From: Pyrococcus furiosus DSM 3638
GTDB lineage: Archaea; Methanobacteriota_B; Thermococci; Thermococcales; Thermococcaceae
Direction: 5' to 3'
Assembly (NCBI RefSeq): GCF_000007305.1
Contig: NC_003413.1
Location: forward strand, 1,297,318-1,361,317
DNA: 64,000 nt
Shown in pieces: positions 51,874 to 61,598 of the stretch (position 1 is its first letter; each line of letters begins with the position of its first letter). A program made the position numbers and the translations under genes. The notes beneath the pieces were generated by a model. That model made no database searches. It saw only the letters and a list, made by a program, of their open reading frames with translations, and had not been told where the DNA came from.

Positions 51874-53082
51874 ATGCTTCACCACGTCAAGCTAATCTAC
51901 GCCACAAAAAGTCGAAAGCTAGTTGGAAAAAAGATAGTTCTCGCAATCCCAGGGAGTATTGCAGCTGTGGAATGTGTAAAGCTTGCTAGGGAACTAATTA
52001 GGCATGGGGCCGAAGTTCATGCAGTGATGAGTGAGGCAGCCACCAAGATAATTCATCCTTATGCAATGGAATTTGCCACGGGAAATCCAGTCATAACTGA
52101 GATCACTGGATTTATCGAGCATGTTGAGTTAGCAGGGGAACATGAGAATAAAGCAGATTTAATTTTGGTTTGTCCTGCCACTGCCAACACAATTAGTAAG
52201 ATTGCATGTGGAATAGATGATACTCCAGTAACTACAGTCGTGACCACAGCATTTCCCCACATTCCAATTATGATAGCCCCAGCAATGCATGAGACAATGT
52301 ACAGGCATCCCATAGTAAGGGAGAACATTGAAAGGTTAAAGAAGCTTGGCGTTGAGTTTATAGGACCAAGAATTGAGGAGGGAAAGGCAAAAGTTGCAAG
52401 CATTGATGAAATAGTTTACAGAGTTATTAAAAAGCTCCACAAAAAAACATTGGAAGGGAAGAGAGTCCTAGTAACGGCGGGAGCAACAAGAGAGTACATA
52501 GATCCAATAAGATTCATAACAAATGCCAGCAGTGGAAAAATGGGAGTAGCGTTGGCTGAAGAAGCAGATTTTAGAGGAGCTGAGGTTACCCTCATAAGAA
52601 CAAAGGGAAGTGTAAAGAGCTTTGTAGAAAATCAAATTGAAGTTGAGACAGTGGAAGAAATGCTTTCAGCGATTGAAAATGAGTTGAGGAGTAAAAAGTA
52701 TGACGTAGTTATTATGGCAGCTGCTGTAAGCGATTTTAGGCCAAAAATTAAAGCAGAGGGAAAAATTAAAAGCGATAGATCAATAACGATAGAGCTCGTT
52801 CCAAATCCCAAAATCATTGATAGAATAAAGGAAATTCAACCAAATGTCTTTCTTGTTGGATTTAAAGCAGAAACTTCAAAAGAAAAGCTTATAGAAGAAG
52901 GTAAAAGGCAGATTGAGAGGGCCAAGGCTGACTTAGTCGTTGGTAACACATTGGAAGCCTTTGGAAGCGAGGAAAACCAAGTAGTATTAATTGGCAGAGA
53001 TTTCACAAAAGAACTTCCAAAAATGAAAAAGAGAGAGTTAGCAGAGAGAATTTGGGATGAGATAGAGAAATTACTGTCCTGA
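51874..53082 (+). CDS. coaBC: Bifunctional phosphopantothenoylcysteine synthetase/decarboxylase
   Basis: It couples cysteine to 4-phosphopantothenate and decarboxylates the product to 4-phosphopantetheine (CoA pathway). The 402-residue protein has the flavin-binding decarboxylase half (AIPGSIAAVECVKLA, HVELA with the catalytic His, CPATANTISKIACGIDDTPVTT, and APAMHETMYRHP in place of the PXMNxxM substrate clamp). This is followed by the synthetase half from about 190 (RVLVTAGATREYIDPIRFITNASSGKMGVALAEEA, with the conserved Lys, and AAAVSDFRP). It is the third CoA gene in the window. It tail-overlaps mbxN by 12 bp. Confidence 0.94.
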   Translation: MLHHVKLIYATKSRKLVGKKIVLAIPGSIAAVECVKLARELIRHGAEVHAVMSEAATKIIHPYAMEFATGNPVITEITGFIEHVELAGEHENKADLILVCPATANTISKIACGIDDTPVTTVVTTAFPHIPIMIAPAMHETMYRHPIVRENIERLKKLGVEFIGPRIEEGKAKVASIDEIVYRVIKKLHKKTLEGKRVLVTAGATREYIDPIRFITNASSGKMGVALAEEADFRGAEVTLIRTKGSVKSFVENQIEVETVEEMLSAIENELRSKKYDVVIMAAAVSDFRPKIKAEGKIKSDRSITIELVPNPKIIDRIKEIQPNVFLVGFKAETSKEKLIEEGKRQIERAKADLVVGNTLEAFGSEENQVVLIGRDFTKELPKMKKRELAERIWDEIEKLLS

Positions 53083-53697
53083 TTCCTTCTTTTCTTCCTC
53101 TTGCTGTTTTGTTGTGGGCTGGGGTTTTACTGGAGGCTTAAGTCCATAACCAAGTATTTTGAATTTGAATGTGGTGCCATCTCTTAGGTAGTAGGTTACT
53201 TCCTTTGTCTCTTTGTTGAACTCTATCTTTTCAACTGGGAACTTATAATCTTTGAATTTTTCTTGAATTTCCTTGAACTTTTCCGGTTCTATTGGAACCC
53301 AATCATAAAGCAACAACTCTTCTTCTCTCCAAGTTGTGGTGAGCATGTAAGTCTCTATGAACCCTAGAGCTCCAGTTGGGCAAACATCTACACAGAACTG
53401 GCAGAATGTACATCTACCATAGTCTATCTTTGGATGTGGCCTCTTCTCTCCCTCTATCCAAGTCATCTCTATTGCCCTAGCAGGACATATCTGGCCACAC
53501 ATATTACATCCAATGCACTTCTTCCAGTCCAAGGTATGAAATCCTCTATACCTTGGAGCTGGCTCTATAAATTCATAGGGAATCTTTATAGTGACAGGTT
53601 TCTTGAAGAGATATTTCAGCCCAAACCAAGGCTTGAGGAATGAAGGTTTTTTCTTTACCTTCTCCTCGGGAGCTATTCTAAATGTTACCTCCTCCAT
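53071..53697 (-). CDS. mbxN: MBX subunit N (2x[4Fe-4S] ferredoxin-like)
   Basis: The last gene of the 13-gene MBX (also MBS) operon, encoding the membrane complex that reduces sulfane sulfur/polysulfide with ferredoxin and pumps ions. The 208-residue subunit has two cluster motifs (CIGCNMCGQICPAR and CTFCQFCVDVCPTG) and a longer, charged C-terminal region (about 60 residues ending TKQQEEEKKESGQ) than MbhN. The ATG at 53697 follows GGTGAGGAA; a GTG at 53706 lies in that site. Confidence 0.94.
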   Translation of the reverse strand: MEEVTFRIAPEEKVKKKPSFLKPWFGLKYLFKKPVTIKIPYEFIEPAPRYRGFHTLDWKKCIGCNMCGQICPARAIEMTWIEGEKRPHPKIDYGRCTFCQFCVDVCPTGALGFIETYMLTTTWREEELLLYDWVPIEPEKFKEIQEKFKDYKFPVEKIEFNKETKEVTYYLRDGTTFKFKILGYGLKPPVKPQPTTKQQEEEKKESGQ

Positions 53698-53702
53698 TTT
53701 CC

Positions 53703-54878
53703 TCACCTATCAATGTCTGGAGGACAATTATCAAGACTCATTAATATTGCAGGGACATCAGCTAATCTCGCTCCGACTAAAAGTTGCTCAAGAACTCTTA
53801 CACCATGAGCAATGCTAGGGCCTCTTATGTGCACCCTATATGGCTTATGTCCCCCATCGCTAACAACGTATGCTCCAAAATCACCCTTTGTTGCCTCAAC
53901 ATGAGCAAAGGCCTCGCCTGGCGGGACTTTAAACCTTGGAAGGTTCTTCAGTTTTGGATCTTGAACCTTGTAAGGCCCACTTGGTGGTCCCATATCGAGG
54001 AGCTGCTCAATTATGTAGAGATCTTGCTCAAGCTCATATCTTCTAACTAAAACTCTTGCAAGTGCATCCCCTTCCTTCAACACTGGAATTTCAAAGTCAA
54101 GCTCAGGATACAAAAGGTATGGATCAGATTTTCTAACGTCGTAGGCAACTCCAGTTGCCCTTAGGTTTGGCCCCGTTACCCCCTCTTCTAGTGCAAACTT
54201 CTTGTCCATTACTCCAATTCCCTCAAGCCTCTTGTAAGTTATGTAGTTCTCGAAGAGGACATTATCAAAGTCTTTAAGCTTATCTTTGAGGTATTCCACT
54301 GTATCTCTAACCTGTCTTAACCACTTGTCCCCTGGGATATCCCTTCTTACTCCTCCTGGGATTGTATAAATGTGGTAAACTCTTGCTCCTGTCAATTGCT
54401 CAAATAATGCCATAAACCTCTCTCTGTAAGCAGCAGCCCATTGCCCAGCTGTGTAGACACCTAGCTTAAAGCTCAAACCCATTATCCAGAAGAGGTATGC
54501 TGTTACTCTAGCCATCTCTAACACAAGAGTTCTAATCCACTGGGCTCTCTCTGGCACTTCCCATCCAATTATTTCATCCACTGCCATTGAGTATATTGCC
54601 TCCGGAACGTCGGGCTCTGGGACACAAATTCTAAGAAGGAGAGCTATGTTAGTATACCAAGGCCTATACTCAGCCAACTTTTCGAAACCTCTGTGAAGGA
54701 ACCCAGGATTAGCTATAGCCTTTACAACTCTGTTCCCATCCATCTTTAAGATGATACTAAAGTTTTCAGTTGCCATGTGTTGAGGTCCAAAGAACAACTC
54801 ATAGGTATCTTTATCAATTGGATACAGCTCCATTCCATTTTGTCTCGCTTCCCTAATGAGTTCTTCTTGACTAACCAT
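53703..54878 (-). CDS. mbxL: MBX subunit L (large subunit without NiFe ligands)
   Basis: A 391-residue homologue of hydrogenase large subunits, 26% shorter in its C-terminal part than MbhL. Only one cysteine of each CxxC motif remains: C85 (LLRICVPEPD) and C385 (LDNCPPDIDR). A NiFe site therefore cannot form, consistent with a sulfur-reducing, not hydrogen-evolving, role shown for the P. furiosus complex. The protein ends seven residues after C385. ATG at 54878 follows GAGGTGAGAATT. It is coupled to mbxK upstream (10 bp). Confidence 0.95.
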   Translation of the reverse strand: MVSQEELIREARQNGMELYPIDKDTYELFFGPQHMATENFSIILKMDGNRVVKAIANPGFLHRGFEKLAEYRPWYTNIALLLRICVPEPDVPEAIYSMAVDEIIGWEVPERAQWIRTLVLEMARVTAYLFWIMGLSFKLGVYTAGQWAAAYRERFMALFEQLTGARVYHIYTIPGGVRRDIPGDKWLRQVRDTVEYLKDKLKDFDNVLFENYITYKRLEGIGVMDKKFALEEGVTGPNLRATGVAYDVRKSDPYLLYPELDFEIPVLKEGDALARVLVRRYELEQDLYIIEQLLDMGPPSGPYKVQDPKLKNLPRFKVPPGEAFAHVEATKGDFGAYVVSDGGHKPYRVHIRGPSIAHGVRVLEQLLVGARLADVPAILMSLDNCPPDIDR

Positions 54879-54888
54879 AATTCTCACC

Positions 54889-55413
54889 TCAGATCACATA
54901 CTTATCCTTATCCTCGTCGAATCTATCAAGAATCTTATACTTCTTCTTCACATAGGCAAGCATGTCAAAGTCCTTTCTGTGGGGGTATAGTCCTCTCTCT
55001 GGATCATCTAATATCCAAGGCATCTCCATTTTTTCATTCCCCTCAAAGTAAACTCCGAAAAAGTCATGAACGTCTCTCTCATATGTTTCAGCTGCTGGAT
55101 AAATATCCTTAACAGTTGGCATTCTAGCTTTATCTAAATCTCTGGGAATTCTTGTCTTTACCATGGCATGAGTTCCCAACTCAACGTTAATTAAGTGATA
55201 AACAAGCTCTATTTCCCCCTCCTTTGGCCAGTCAACTGCGGTTATCTGAAGCATTAATGGGAAGTTCGACTCCTTCATAATCCTAAGGAAGTCTCTAATC
55301 TTATCTGCTGGAACTCTAAATTCTAGCCTTCTTTCTCTCCTTACTTTTCCTTCTGCGTATGGAGCTTTCTCTAGTATCTGCTTGACAATCTCTTCTCCCT
55401 TTTCCCACGTCAT
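54889..55413 (-). CDS. mbxK: MBX subunit K (NuoC-like)
   Basis: A 174-residue soluble NuoC-like docking subunit, paralogue of MbhK, with RDLDKARMPTVKDIYPAAETYERDVHDFFGVYFEGNEK matching the family's conserved C-terminal half. It has no cysteine cluster. Its ATG overlaps the mbxJ stop by 4 bp. Confidence 0.93.
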   Translation of the reverse strand: MTWEKGEEIVKQILEKAPYAEGKVRRERRLEFRVPADKIRDFLRIMKESNFPLMLQITAVDWPKEGEIELVYHLINVELGTHAMVKTRIPRDLDKARMPTVKDIYPAAETYERDVHDFFGVYFEGNEKMEMPWILDDPERGLYPHRKDFDMLAYVKKKYKILDRFDEDKDKYVI

Positions 55414-55988
55414 TCTTTAACCTCCTTCCTCTTATCCATTAACCATGGAATCCATTTTCTAGCTTCTTTCTCTCTCCATCCCTCTCCCAATAGCTCATCC
55501 TGATTCTTTCTATACCACTCGTAGTTTTCCTTGTACCTCTTCCATCCATCAGCTTCTCCGTTCTCAATCATTTCCATTAGCTTCTTTATTCCATCCATTA
55601 CAGCCTCGGGTCTTGGCATACATCCAGCTATATATACGTCAACGGGGATGTACTTGTCAAGTTGTTTTATTGCATTATAAGCGTCCCAGTATATTCCACC
55701 GTTAATTGGACAAGAGCCGTGAGCTAGAACGTACTTGGGATCGGGAGCCATTTCATAGGTTATAATTATTCTCTTTAGAGTCTTTGGAGTTACATAACCC
55801 GTTATTAGGAAGAGGTCATACTGTCTTGGGCTGGGATCTGGCATTATACCGAATCTCTCTAAGTCATATCTAGCGGTCATTAGTGGAGGCATCTCTATTC
55901 CACCACATCCGGTACAAAATGCAACAATCCAAAGACTCTTTTTTCTGGCCCAATTAAATAATGGCTCAAATAACCTCCAATCAACCAT
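55410..55988 (-). CDS. mbxJ: MBX small subunit (NuoB-like Fe-S subunit)
   Basis: A 192-residue subunit with the proximal [4Fe-4S] ligands CTGCGGIEM, HGSCPINGG and AGCMPRPEAV. It is longer than MbhJ at its C-terminus (about 40 extra residues, YEWYRKNQDELLGEG). Note GCGG in place of the usual GCDIE after the first Cys pair. The ATG at 55988 follows GAGGTGAGGGGA. It carries electrons from MbxN to the MbxL active region. Confidence 0.93.
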   Translation of the reverse strand: MVDWRLFEPLFNWARKKSLWIVAFCTGCGGIEMPPLMTARYDLERFGIMPDPSPRQYDLFLITGYVTPKTLKRIIITYEMAPDPKYVLAHGSCPINGGIYWDAYNAIKQLDKYIPVDVYIAGCMPRPEAVMDGIKKLMEMIENGEADGWKRYKENYEWYRKNQDELLGEGWREKEARKWIPWLMDKRKEVKE

Positions 55989-55998
55989 TCCCCTCACC

Positions 55999-56928
55999 TC
56001 ACAAGCTAGCCATTATGGCTCCAATTGCAGCTATTATTGTTGGCCACTTCCAATAGAATTTCGCCGCTTGGTCAATTGTGAATCTTGGGAATATCGCCCC
56101 TACAAATATCGCTATTAGCAATACTGCAATCTGCTTAACCAGTAAAACTGCTAAGCTTGCAAGTGTGTTTAGGAGTGGACTGCCGAATGCTGTGACTACA
56201 CCTCCTCCAAGGAATATGTTTGAAAAGAATAGTGTCTCCGCGAACAGTGCCATTGCGTGCTGAATCTGAAGCATTCCCATGTGTTTTCCTCCAAACTCCA
56301 CCATCGGACCTAATGAGATCTCTCCAGGGGCAATCATGATGTCAAATGGTTCCTTTCCAAACATCGCTTGAAGAACAATGTCATAAGCTATTGCAGCCAA
56401 TAGCAATGGTAGGTGGAATATGCTCCATCCCATCTTTTGTTGAGCCATGACTATTTCGTAAGTGCTGAATGTTCCATAGTACTCAGCTACGGCAATTATA
56501 GCGAGTCCTAATGGAACTTGGATTGCTAAGAGTGTTAATAGAGCTCTCTGTGCACCTATCCCAGCATAAGGATTGCCAGAACTCATTGCAGCAAACATTA
56601 TACCAAGCATTGGAATTTCTAAGAGAAAAGTTACTAGGATTAGATCTCCATACGCTCTAAGAACGCTTATTGGCCCTAATGGGATGAACATCAGGGCGAG
56701 TATAGTGGCTCCAACAGCATATATAATTCCAAAGTCGTAAATTAGACCATGAGTTATGTTCTCCTTCTTTCCAAAGAACTTAAGGGTATCAATGATTGGC
56801 TGGTAAATTGGTGGGCCTATTCTCCTGTGTATTCTGGCGGTTACTTTCCTTATGATTCCCATGAATATGAACCCAACAAACGTTGCATAAATAATGATTA
56901 AGAGAGCCCTAAGGAAAACCCCAATCAT
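55999..56928 (-). CDS. mbxM: MBX subunit M (NuoH-like)
   Basis: A 309-residue membrane protein with about eight helices, paralogue of MbhM. RIHRRIGPPIYQPIIDTLKFFGKKE and the acidic KEPFDIMIAPGEISLGPMVEFGGKHMG segment are typical of NuoH. It links the peripheral arm to the antiporter modules. It is 3 bp from mbxH'. Confidence 0.94.
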   Translation of the reverse strand: MIGVFLRALLIIIYATFVGFIFMGIIRKVTARIHRRIGPPIYQPIIDTLKFFGKKENITHGLIYDFGIIYAVGATILALMFIPLGPISVLRAYGDLILVTFLLEIPMLGIMFAAMSSGNPYAGIGAQRALLTLLAIQVPLGLAIIAVAEYYGTFSTYEIVMAQQKMGWSIFHLPLLLAAIAYDIVLQAMFGKEPFDIMIAPGEISLGPMVEFGGKHMGMLQIQHAMALFAETLFFSNIFLGGGVVTAFGSPLLNTLASLAVLLVKQIAVLLIAIFVGAIFPRFTIDQAAKFYWKWPTIIAAIGAIMASL

Positions 56929-56931
56929 CTG

Positions 56932-58788
56932 TCACACCCCCATAGCTACCAATATTAGGAGGATTATTGCTAAGTACCACGCATATGCCTGAATGTTTCC
57001 ATTATACACATAACTCCTCGCCAAATCCGCTAACTCTTCAATCGCCTTCCATATGTCATGATATAACCTGTCAAAGCTCATTTTAAGCCAGAACGCCATT
57101 GCTTCCTTGAGTGGCAAGAAGAAGTTCCTTCTTATGGTTAGGTTGTACTCCATTGTCACTGGGTTACCAGACTGGTAAGTGTCGGTGACTGGAACTTTTC
57201 TAACCCCTGCTCCCATGAAGTAAAGTATTGCTGCAATTATTAGTCCAATGACGAGCCATATTGAGAGTAGTAATCCGTTGTACCTTCCAAAGCCCAAGTC
57301 AAGCTCCCAGATTGTTCCTCCGATCGGAGGATTGCTGAATAGTTTGTTGAGCTCTCTAGCCACAAGTCCCGGAGCAACACCAAAGATAACATTCAGGATT
57401 GCGAGTATCCCCATTCCTATTGCAAGAGGAAGTGGTGCATCTTTAACATCTTCTAGGTCGCTAGGCCTCTGGCCAAACCAAACAGCATATGTGAATCTTA
57501 TAAGGTAGACGAAACCTATCGCACTTCCGAAGAAGACCATTGCGCCTAAAATCGGTAAGTTTCTGCTTATAACTGCTTCAAATATAAGCCACTTGCTTGC
57601 AAATCCAGCCATTGGAGGAATTCCAGCTAGGCTTAATATTGCGACGAAAGCCATTGCAAAGGTTATGGGCATCTTTTCTGCCAATCCGCCATAATCTTTG
57701 AATTCTGTCTTTCCAGTTCTGTAAATTATAGTAGCAACTATGAGGAAGAACAATCCCTTGAAGAGAGCATGGCTTATTGCGTGGTATGTTGCAGCTGCTA
57801 TTCCTAGGGGAGTTCCTATTCCTAATCCTATTAATATGTAACCAATCTGGCTAATACTGGAGTATGCAAAGAGCTTCCTTATATCCTCCTGCAAAGCTGC
57901 TAAAATTCCACCAACCATTATCGTCAATCCACCAAGGAAAGCAATAATGTAGCCAAATGTTGGTGCACTTCTCACATTGCCCAAAGTTATTGCTAGTTTA
58001 CCATACATTAGAAGATACAGCAAGAAGAATCCGTAAACTCCAGTCTTGCTGAGAACTCCACTGAACATTGCAGTATAACTTTGGTTTGTCTCACTGTATG
58101 CATCGGGAGCCCAGACATGAAGCGGAAACATTCCAGCCTTAACACCAAAGGCCACTAGGAACAGAGCGTAGATTAGGAGAGTTTCAGTCTTGGTAAAGAC
58201 TCCTCCTCCACCCATCATTCCCATCATTGCATCCTGCCTAAATATTGCTGAAATTTCTGGGAAGCTGAGACTTCCCGTCTTGGCGTAGATTATTCCTATA
58301 GCCAATAACATTGCATAAGCACCGGCAATGCTCAGCACGAAATACTTTAGTGAAGCATGCCTATTGTACTTAAATACCATCATAAAGCTGGCAAATGTCA
58401 TTATTTCCCAGGAGAGGAAGAATACGACAAAGTCATTTGCCAAGAACACGCCTAGTGCCCCTGCTAGGCTCATTAGAGCAAAGAGCCATTCATTGCTGTC
58501 CTTTGCTGTTGATACTAATCCTAGGACTGCAGAAAGGCCGACAACTGCTGCTATCATGGCAAATATCCAAGATATGTGACTGAGAGCTAAGGTTAGCTCG
58601 AAGCCTCCAACGTTCAAGGAATACCTAATGGGCTCACCCTCTAGAGCAGGATAGAGTTTTATTAGGAAATATAAGGGGATAGCTGAGGAAACTACACCAA
58701 TCGCTTCTCTAATTCCTTTCACTCTAATTAGCCATGCCAATGCTCCACCTATGAGGGGTGATAATAGGATTATAGGAAGCTCGTTCAT
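56932..58788 (-). CDS. mbxH': MBX subunit H' (second antiporter-like subunit, NuoL-type)
   Basis: A 618-residue antiporter-like protein with about 14 core helices and a C-terminal extension of about 130 residues (from about 490, SIWLVIGLIIAAILYFMGAG). The conserved Lys residues are in GVKAGMFPLHVWAPDAYSETNQS and QEDIRKLFAYSSISQIGYIL. The extension ends in a final helix and resembles MbhI and the lateral arm of NuoL. MBH has no counterpart for the core of this subunit, so MBX could move more ions per electron. Overlaps mbxH by 4 bp. Confidence 0.94.
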   Translation of the reverse strand: MNELPIILLSPLIGGALAWLIRVKGIREAIGVVSSAIPLYFLIKLYPALEGEPIRYSLNVGGFELTLALSHISWIFAMIAAVVGLSAVLGLVSTAKDSNEWLFALMSLAGALGVFLANDFVVFFLSWEIMTFASFMMVFKYNRHASLKYFVLSIAGAYAMLLAIGIIYAKTGSLSFPEISAIFRQDAMMGMMGGGGVFTKTETLLIYALFLVAFGVKAGMFPLHVWAPDAYSETNQSYTAMFSGVLSKTGVYGFFLLYLLMYGKLAITLGNVRSAPTFGYIIAFLGGLTIMVGGILAALQEDIRKLFAYSSISQIGYILIGLGIGTPLGIAAATYHAISHALFKGLFFLIVATIIYRTGKTEFKDYGGLAEKMPITFAMAFVAILSLAGIPPMAGFASKWLIFEAVISRNLPILGAMVFFGSAIGFVYLIRFTYAVWFGQRPSDLEDVKDAPLPLAIGMGILAILNVIFGVAPGLVARELNKLFSNPPIGGTIWELDLGFGRYNGLLLSIWLVIGLIIAAILYFMGAGVRKVPVTDTYQSGNPVTMEYNLTIRRNFFLPLKEAMAFWLKMSFDRLYHDIWKAIEELADLARSYVYNGNIQAYAWYLAIILLILVAMGV

Positions 58789-60266
58789 AGTTTCACCCCC
58801 GGAAGTACATTTGCAACATATTTACTAACCTCCACAATATCGCTTCCAGCCTTCGTCACCAAGTTCCAGAATGGCGTTGGATACACTCCTATGACTATGA
58901 TGAGCATCGCCAATAGTAAGAGGACAATTGCAATAGCCCCCTCGGGAATTCTTTCCCCACTCTTTCCTTTGAACCACATTGTGTGAATTAACCTGAAGTA
59001 ATAAACTGCCTCTACTACGCTAGCGAAGAGAACCAAAGCCACAGGCCACAGGTTTCCTTCATGGGCTGCTGCAAGGATAATTCTAAGTTTACTCCAGAAC
59101 ACGTTGAACAATGGAACTCCTACGGTGGCTATTCCTCCAATGGTTAGTGACAAGGACGTTAATGGCATTCTTTTGCCCAAACCCTCGAAGTTTTCAATCA
59201 TTGTTCCACCCAAGGTAATTCCCACATATCCAATGGCCATGAACATCATTGTCTTTACTATGGCGTGGTTAAGCATGTGAAATACTCCAGCACTAACTCC
59301 CTCTTGAGTTCCCAGGGAAAGGGCAAGTGCTATTAAGCCTACTTGGCCTATACTTGAGTATGCAATCATTCTCTTTACGTTCTTCTGCCTCAAGGCTGAT
59401 AGTTCGGCAAATACAACCGTCAACGTTGCCATTGCAATTAATAGCTTAGTTAGAGAAGACCAGCCAGAAACATCTTTGAACAAGTAGAGGATTCTGGCCA
59501 TTGCATATAGGCCCGCTTTAACTACAAAGGCTGAAAACATTACGGTAATTGGGTGAGGAGCTGCTTGATAGGCATCTGGTGCCCAAGCATTCAGTGGGAA
59601 GAGTTCTGCCTCGACTGCCAATCCAAAGATTATCAAAGCCAATCCTACCTGAACAACTGTCGGGTTAATGTCATTAGCAAGCATTGCCAGGTGGGCCATG
59701 TTTAACGTTCCTGTTGCTCCATAGATGAGGGCTACACCTACCAAGAAGAAGCTTGAACCAATTCCTCCCAGGACTATGTATTTCATAGATGCCTCTGCAG
59801 CTTCGCCAGTCTTGTTATACGCAGTTAGTGCATAAGCGGAAATGGCTGTAATCTCCATGAAGACAAAGAGGTTAAAGATATCTCCTGTAGCGATCATCCC
59901 TGTAGCTCCCAGGAGTAAAAGTAGGAAGAGCATTGCATACTTGTCAATTGGCTCAACAGTTACTGCTTTAAAGTTGAAGAGGGCCATTAGAAAGCTCACT
60001 ACCGCAATTACTAATATGAACAACGCCGCAAAGTGACCTATGTATAGGTTAATCCCAATTGGAGGTTTCCATCCACCAGCATAGATTATAATTGGTTTTC
60101 CTGTTGAGTAAACTTGAACAAAGGCCCAGCTAGCAATTAATGTCTGGAGCAAAGTTATTATGACGAGGAATGGCTTAATTAGAGACTTTCCTATCTGCTT
60201 TAATACGGGAACGAAGAATGCACTGATGAGAGGAAGAGCTATCAACAAAGCTGCAACCTGGCTCAT
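58785..60266 (-). CDS. mbxH: MBX subunit H (MrpD-like antiporter subunit)
   Basis: A 493-residue antiporter-like protein, paralogue of MbhH, with AVEAELFPLNAWAPDAYQAAPHPITVM in the proton path, where the usual Lys-containing segment has Glu-Ala-Glu-Leu, and RQKNVKRMIAYSSIGQVGLIAL. It overlaps mbxG and mbxH' by 4 bp each. Confidence 0.94.
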   Translation of the reverse strand: MSQVAALLIALPLISAFFVPVLKQIGKSLIKPFLVIITLLQTLIASWAFVQVYSTGKPIIIYAGGWKPPIGINLYIGHFAALFILVIAVVSFLMALFNFKAVTVEPIDKYAMLFLLLLLGATGMIATGDIFNLFVFMEITAISAYALTAYNKTGEAAEASMKYIVLGGIGSSFFLVGVALIYGATGTLNMAHLAMLANDINPTVVQVGLALIIFGLAVEAELFPLNAWAPDAYQAAPHPITVMFSAFVVKAGLYAMARILYLFKDVSGWSSLTKLLIAMATLTVVFAELSALRQKNVKRMIAYSSIGQVGLIALALSLGTQEGVSAGVFHMLNHAIVKTMMFMAIGYVGITLGGTMIENFEGLGKRMPLTSLSLTIGGIATVGVPLFNVFWSKLRIILAAAHEGNLWPVALVLFASVVEAVYYFRLIHTMWFKGKSGERIPEGAIAIVLLLLAMLIIVIGVYPTPFWNLVTKAGSDIVEVSKYVANVLPGVKL

Positions 60267-60607
60267 CCTCTCAACCTCCTTATCTCTTCTATGTTGAGGG
60301 TTCCATACTTTTCATACAATAGAATAGCAACGCTAAGGGCCATTGCAGTGGTTGCAACACCAATGACTATTGCCGTTAGGACTAATGCTTGAGGAATAGG
60401 ATCAACTGCATTGCTAGCTGTTACACCCTCACTTAGAATTGGCGCAGATTTTCCAGAAACGTATCCAATGCTGATGAGTAGAAGATTAACTCCGGTCTCC
60501 ATGATACTCAGGCCTATAAGGATTTTTAGCAGGTTCTTCTTAACTAGCACGGCATAGAGACCGATGAGAATGAGGCTTATTGCACCGAAATAGTAAGAGG
60601 AGATCAT
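60263..60607 (-). CDS. mbxG: MBX subunit G (MrpC/NuoK-like)
   Basis: A 114-residue three-helix paralogue of MbhG with METGVNLLLISIGYVSG and PIPQALVLTAIVIGVATTAMAL. It overlaps the mbxF stop and mbxH start by 4 bp, so translation is coupled. Confidence 0.93.
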   Translation of the reverse strand: MISSYYFGAISLILIGLYAVLVKKNLLKILIGLSIMETGVNLLLISIGYVSGKSAPILSEGVTASNAVDPIPQALVLTAIVIGVATTAMALSVAILLYEKYGTLNIEEIRRLRG

Positions 60608-61311
60608 TCTTTCACCTCCTCCTTGAGCATGTTGTCCACGATTCCACTGAGCTCCGTTCCCACCTTTATGCCAATCAAAGTGTAAATTATTGGTATGAAT
60701 CCTCCGCTGAAGAGTCTACCTATGTTCTCATGTCCCCATCCCCATGTTTGCCAAATCCAATCAAAGAGGAAGTATCCACCTATTGCCAGACCTATTAGTC
60801 CTGTAATAACATAGCCCATTCCTGCGAGTCCTTCTGTGACTTCAAAGCCCCTGTGTGGGATCTCATAGATTGTGAAAGCCAGATACATCAACAGGAATGC
60901 CGTAGCTATTGTAGCTCCTCCTGGGAATCCTCCACCCGGGGTGAGGTGACCATGAATGAAAATGTACATTCCAAATAACGCTATGAATGGAAATAACAGC
61001 CTAGCTCCCGTCGTTAAGACCACAGAACCTTCCGTCTTCGCTGTTCTTTCCCTCTTCTTCTTCCACAATAAGGCCGCAACTCCAGTAGAAGCTATGAACA
61101 AAACAGTTACTTCACCTAGGGTATCAAGTCCTCTGTAGTTAACCACAACTGCGGTTACGGCATTAACGGCACCAGTCTCTTCTTTTACATGCTCAAGGTA
61201 GTACTTGCCAACAACCATCTTATCCTGGCCAAAAGGAACGTCTGCTAAACCTTGGGCAAGCCAATAACCAATTACAAGGATCGTGAGTATTGCGAGAACT
61301 CTCTTGAGCAT
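60604..61311 (-). CDS. mbxF: MBX subunit F (fusion of MbhE-like and MbhF-like parts)
   Basis: A 235-residue membrane protein. The first 85 residues match MbhE (YYLEHVKEETGAVNAVTAVVVNYRGLDTLGEVTVLF). The rest matches MbhF/MrpB (HGHLTPGGGFPGGATIATAF). The two subunits of MBH are thus one polypeptide here, which explains 13 genes against 14 despite the extra H'. The ATG at 61311 follows GAGGTGGTAGGT, overlapping the mbxD stop. Confidence 0.93.
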   Translation of the reverse strand: MLKRVLAILTILVIGYWLAQGLADVPFGQDKMVVGKYYLEHVKEETGAVNAVTAVVVNYRGLDTLGEVTVLFIASTGVAALLWKKKRERTAKTEGSVVLTTGARLLFPFIALFGMYIFIHGHLTPGGGFPGGATIATAFLLMYLAFTIYEIPHRGFEVTEGLAGMGYVITGLIGLAIGGYFLFDWIWQTWGWGHENIGRLFSGGFIPIIYTLIGIKVGTELSGIVDNMLKEEVKE

Positions 61312-61313
61312 AC

Positions 61314-61598
61314 CTACCACCTCACCCACCAACCAAGTTTCTCCTCTTCCTCGGTCTCGTATCTGTAGGTTCTTTTAATCGCAAATATGAAGACCGCAGC
61401 GCTCAAAGCAGCACCTATAGCTGCTTCAGTCATTGCAACGTCTGGAGCTTGAAGGAAGAAGAACAAAATTGATGCGAAAAGGCTCACTGCAGCCATGCCA
61501 ACCGTTGAGGCTAAAAGGTCTCTCCACTCGACTGCTAAAATTGCTGAAATTATCATGAGGGCGACAATTATATATTCAATACAAACTATACAGTTCAT
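61314..61598 (-). CDS. mbxD: MBX subunit D (MrpA C-terminal-like)
   Basis: A 94-residue membrane protein with LQAPDVAMTEAAIGAALSAAVFIFA, paralogue of MbhD. An ATG five codons from nothing else competes; the start at 61598 overlaps the mbxC stop by 4 bp. Confidence 0.92.
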   Translation of the reverse strand: MNCIVCIEYIIVALMIISAILAVEWRDLLASTVGMAAVSLFASILFFFLQAPDVAMTEAAIGAALSAAVFIFAIKRTYRYETEEEEKLGWWVRW

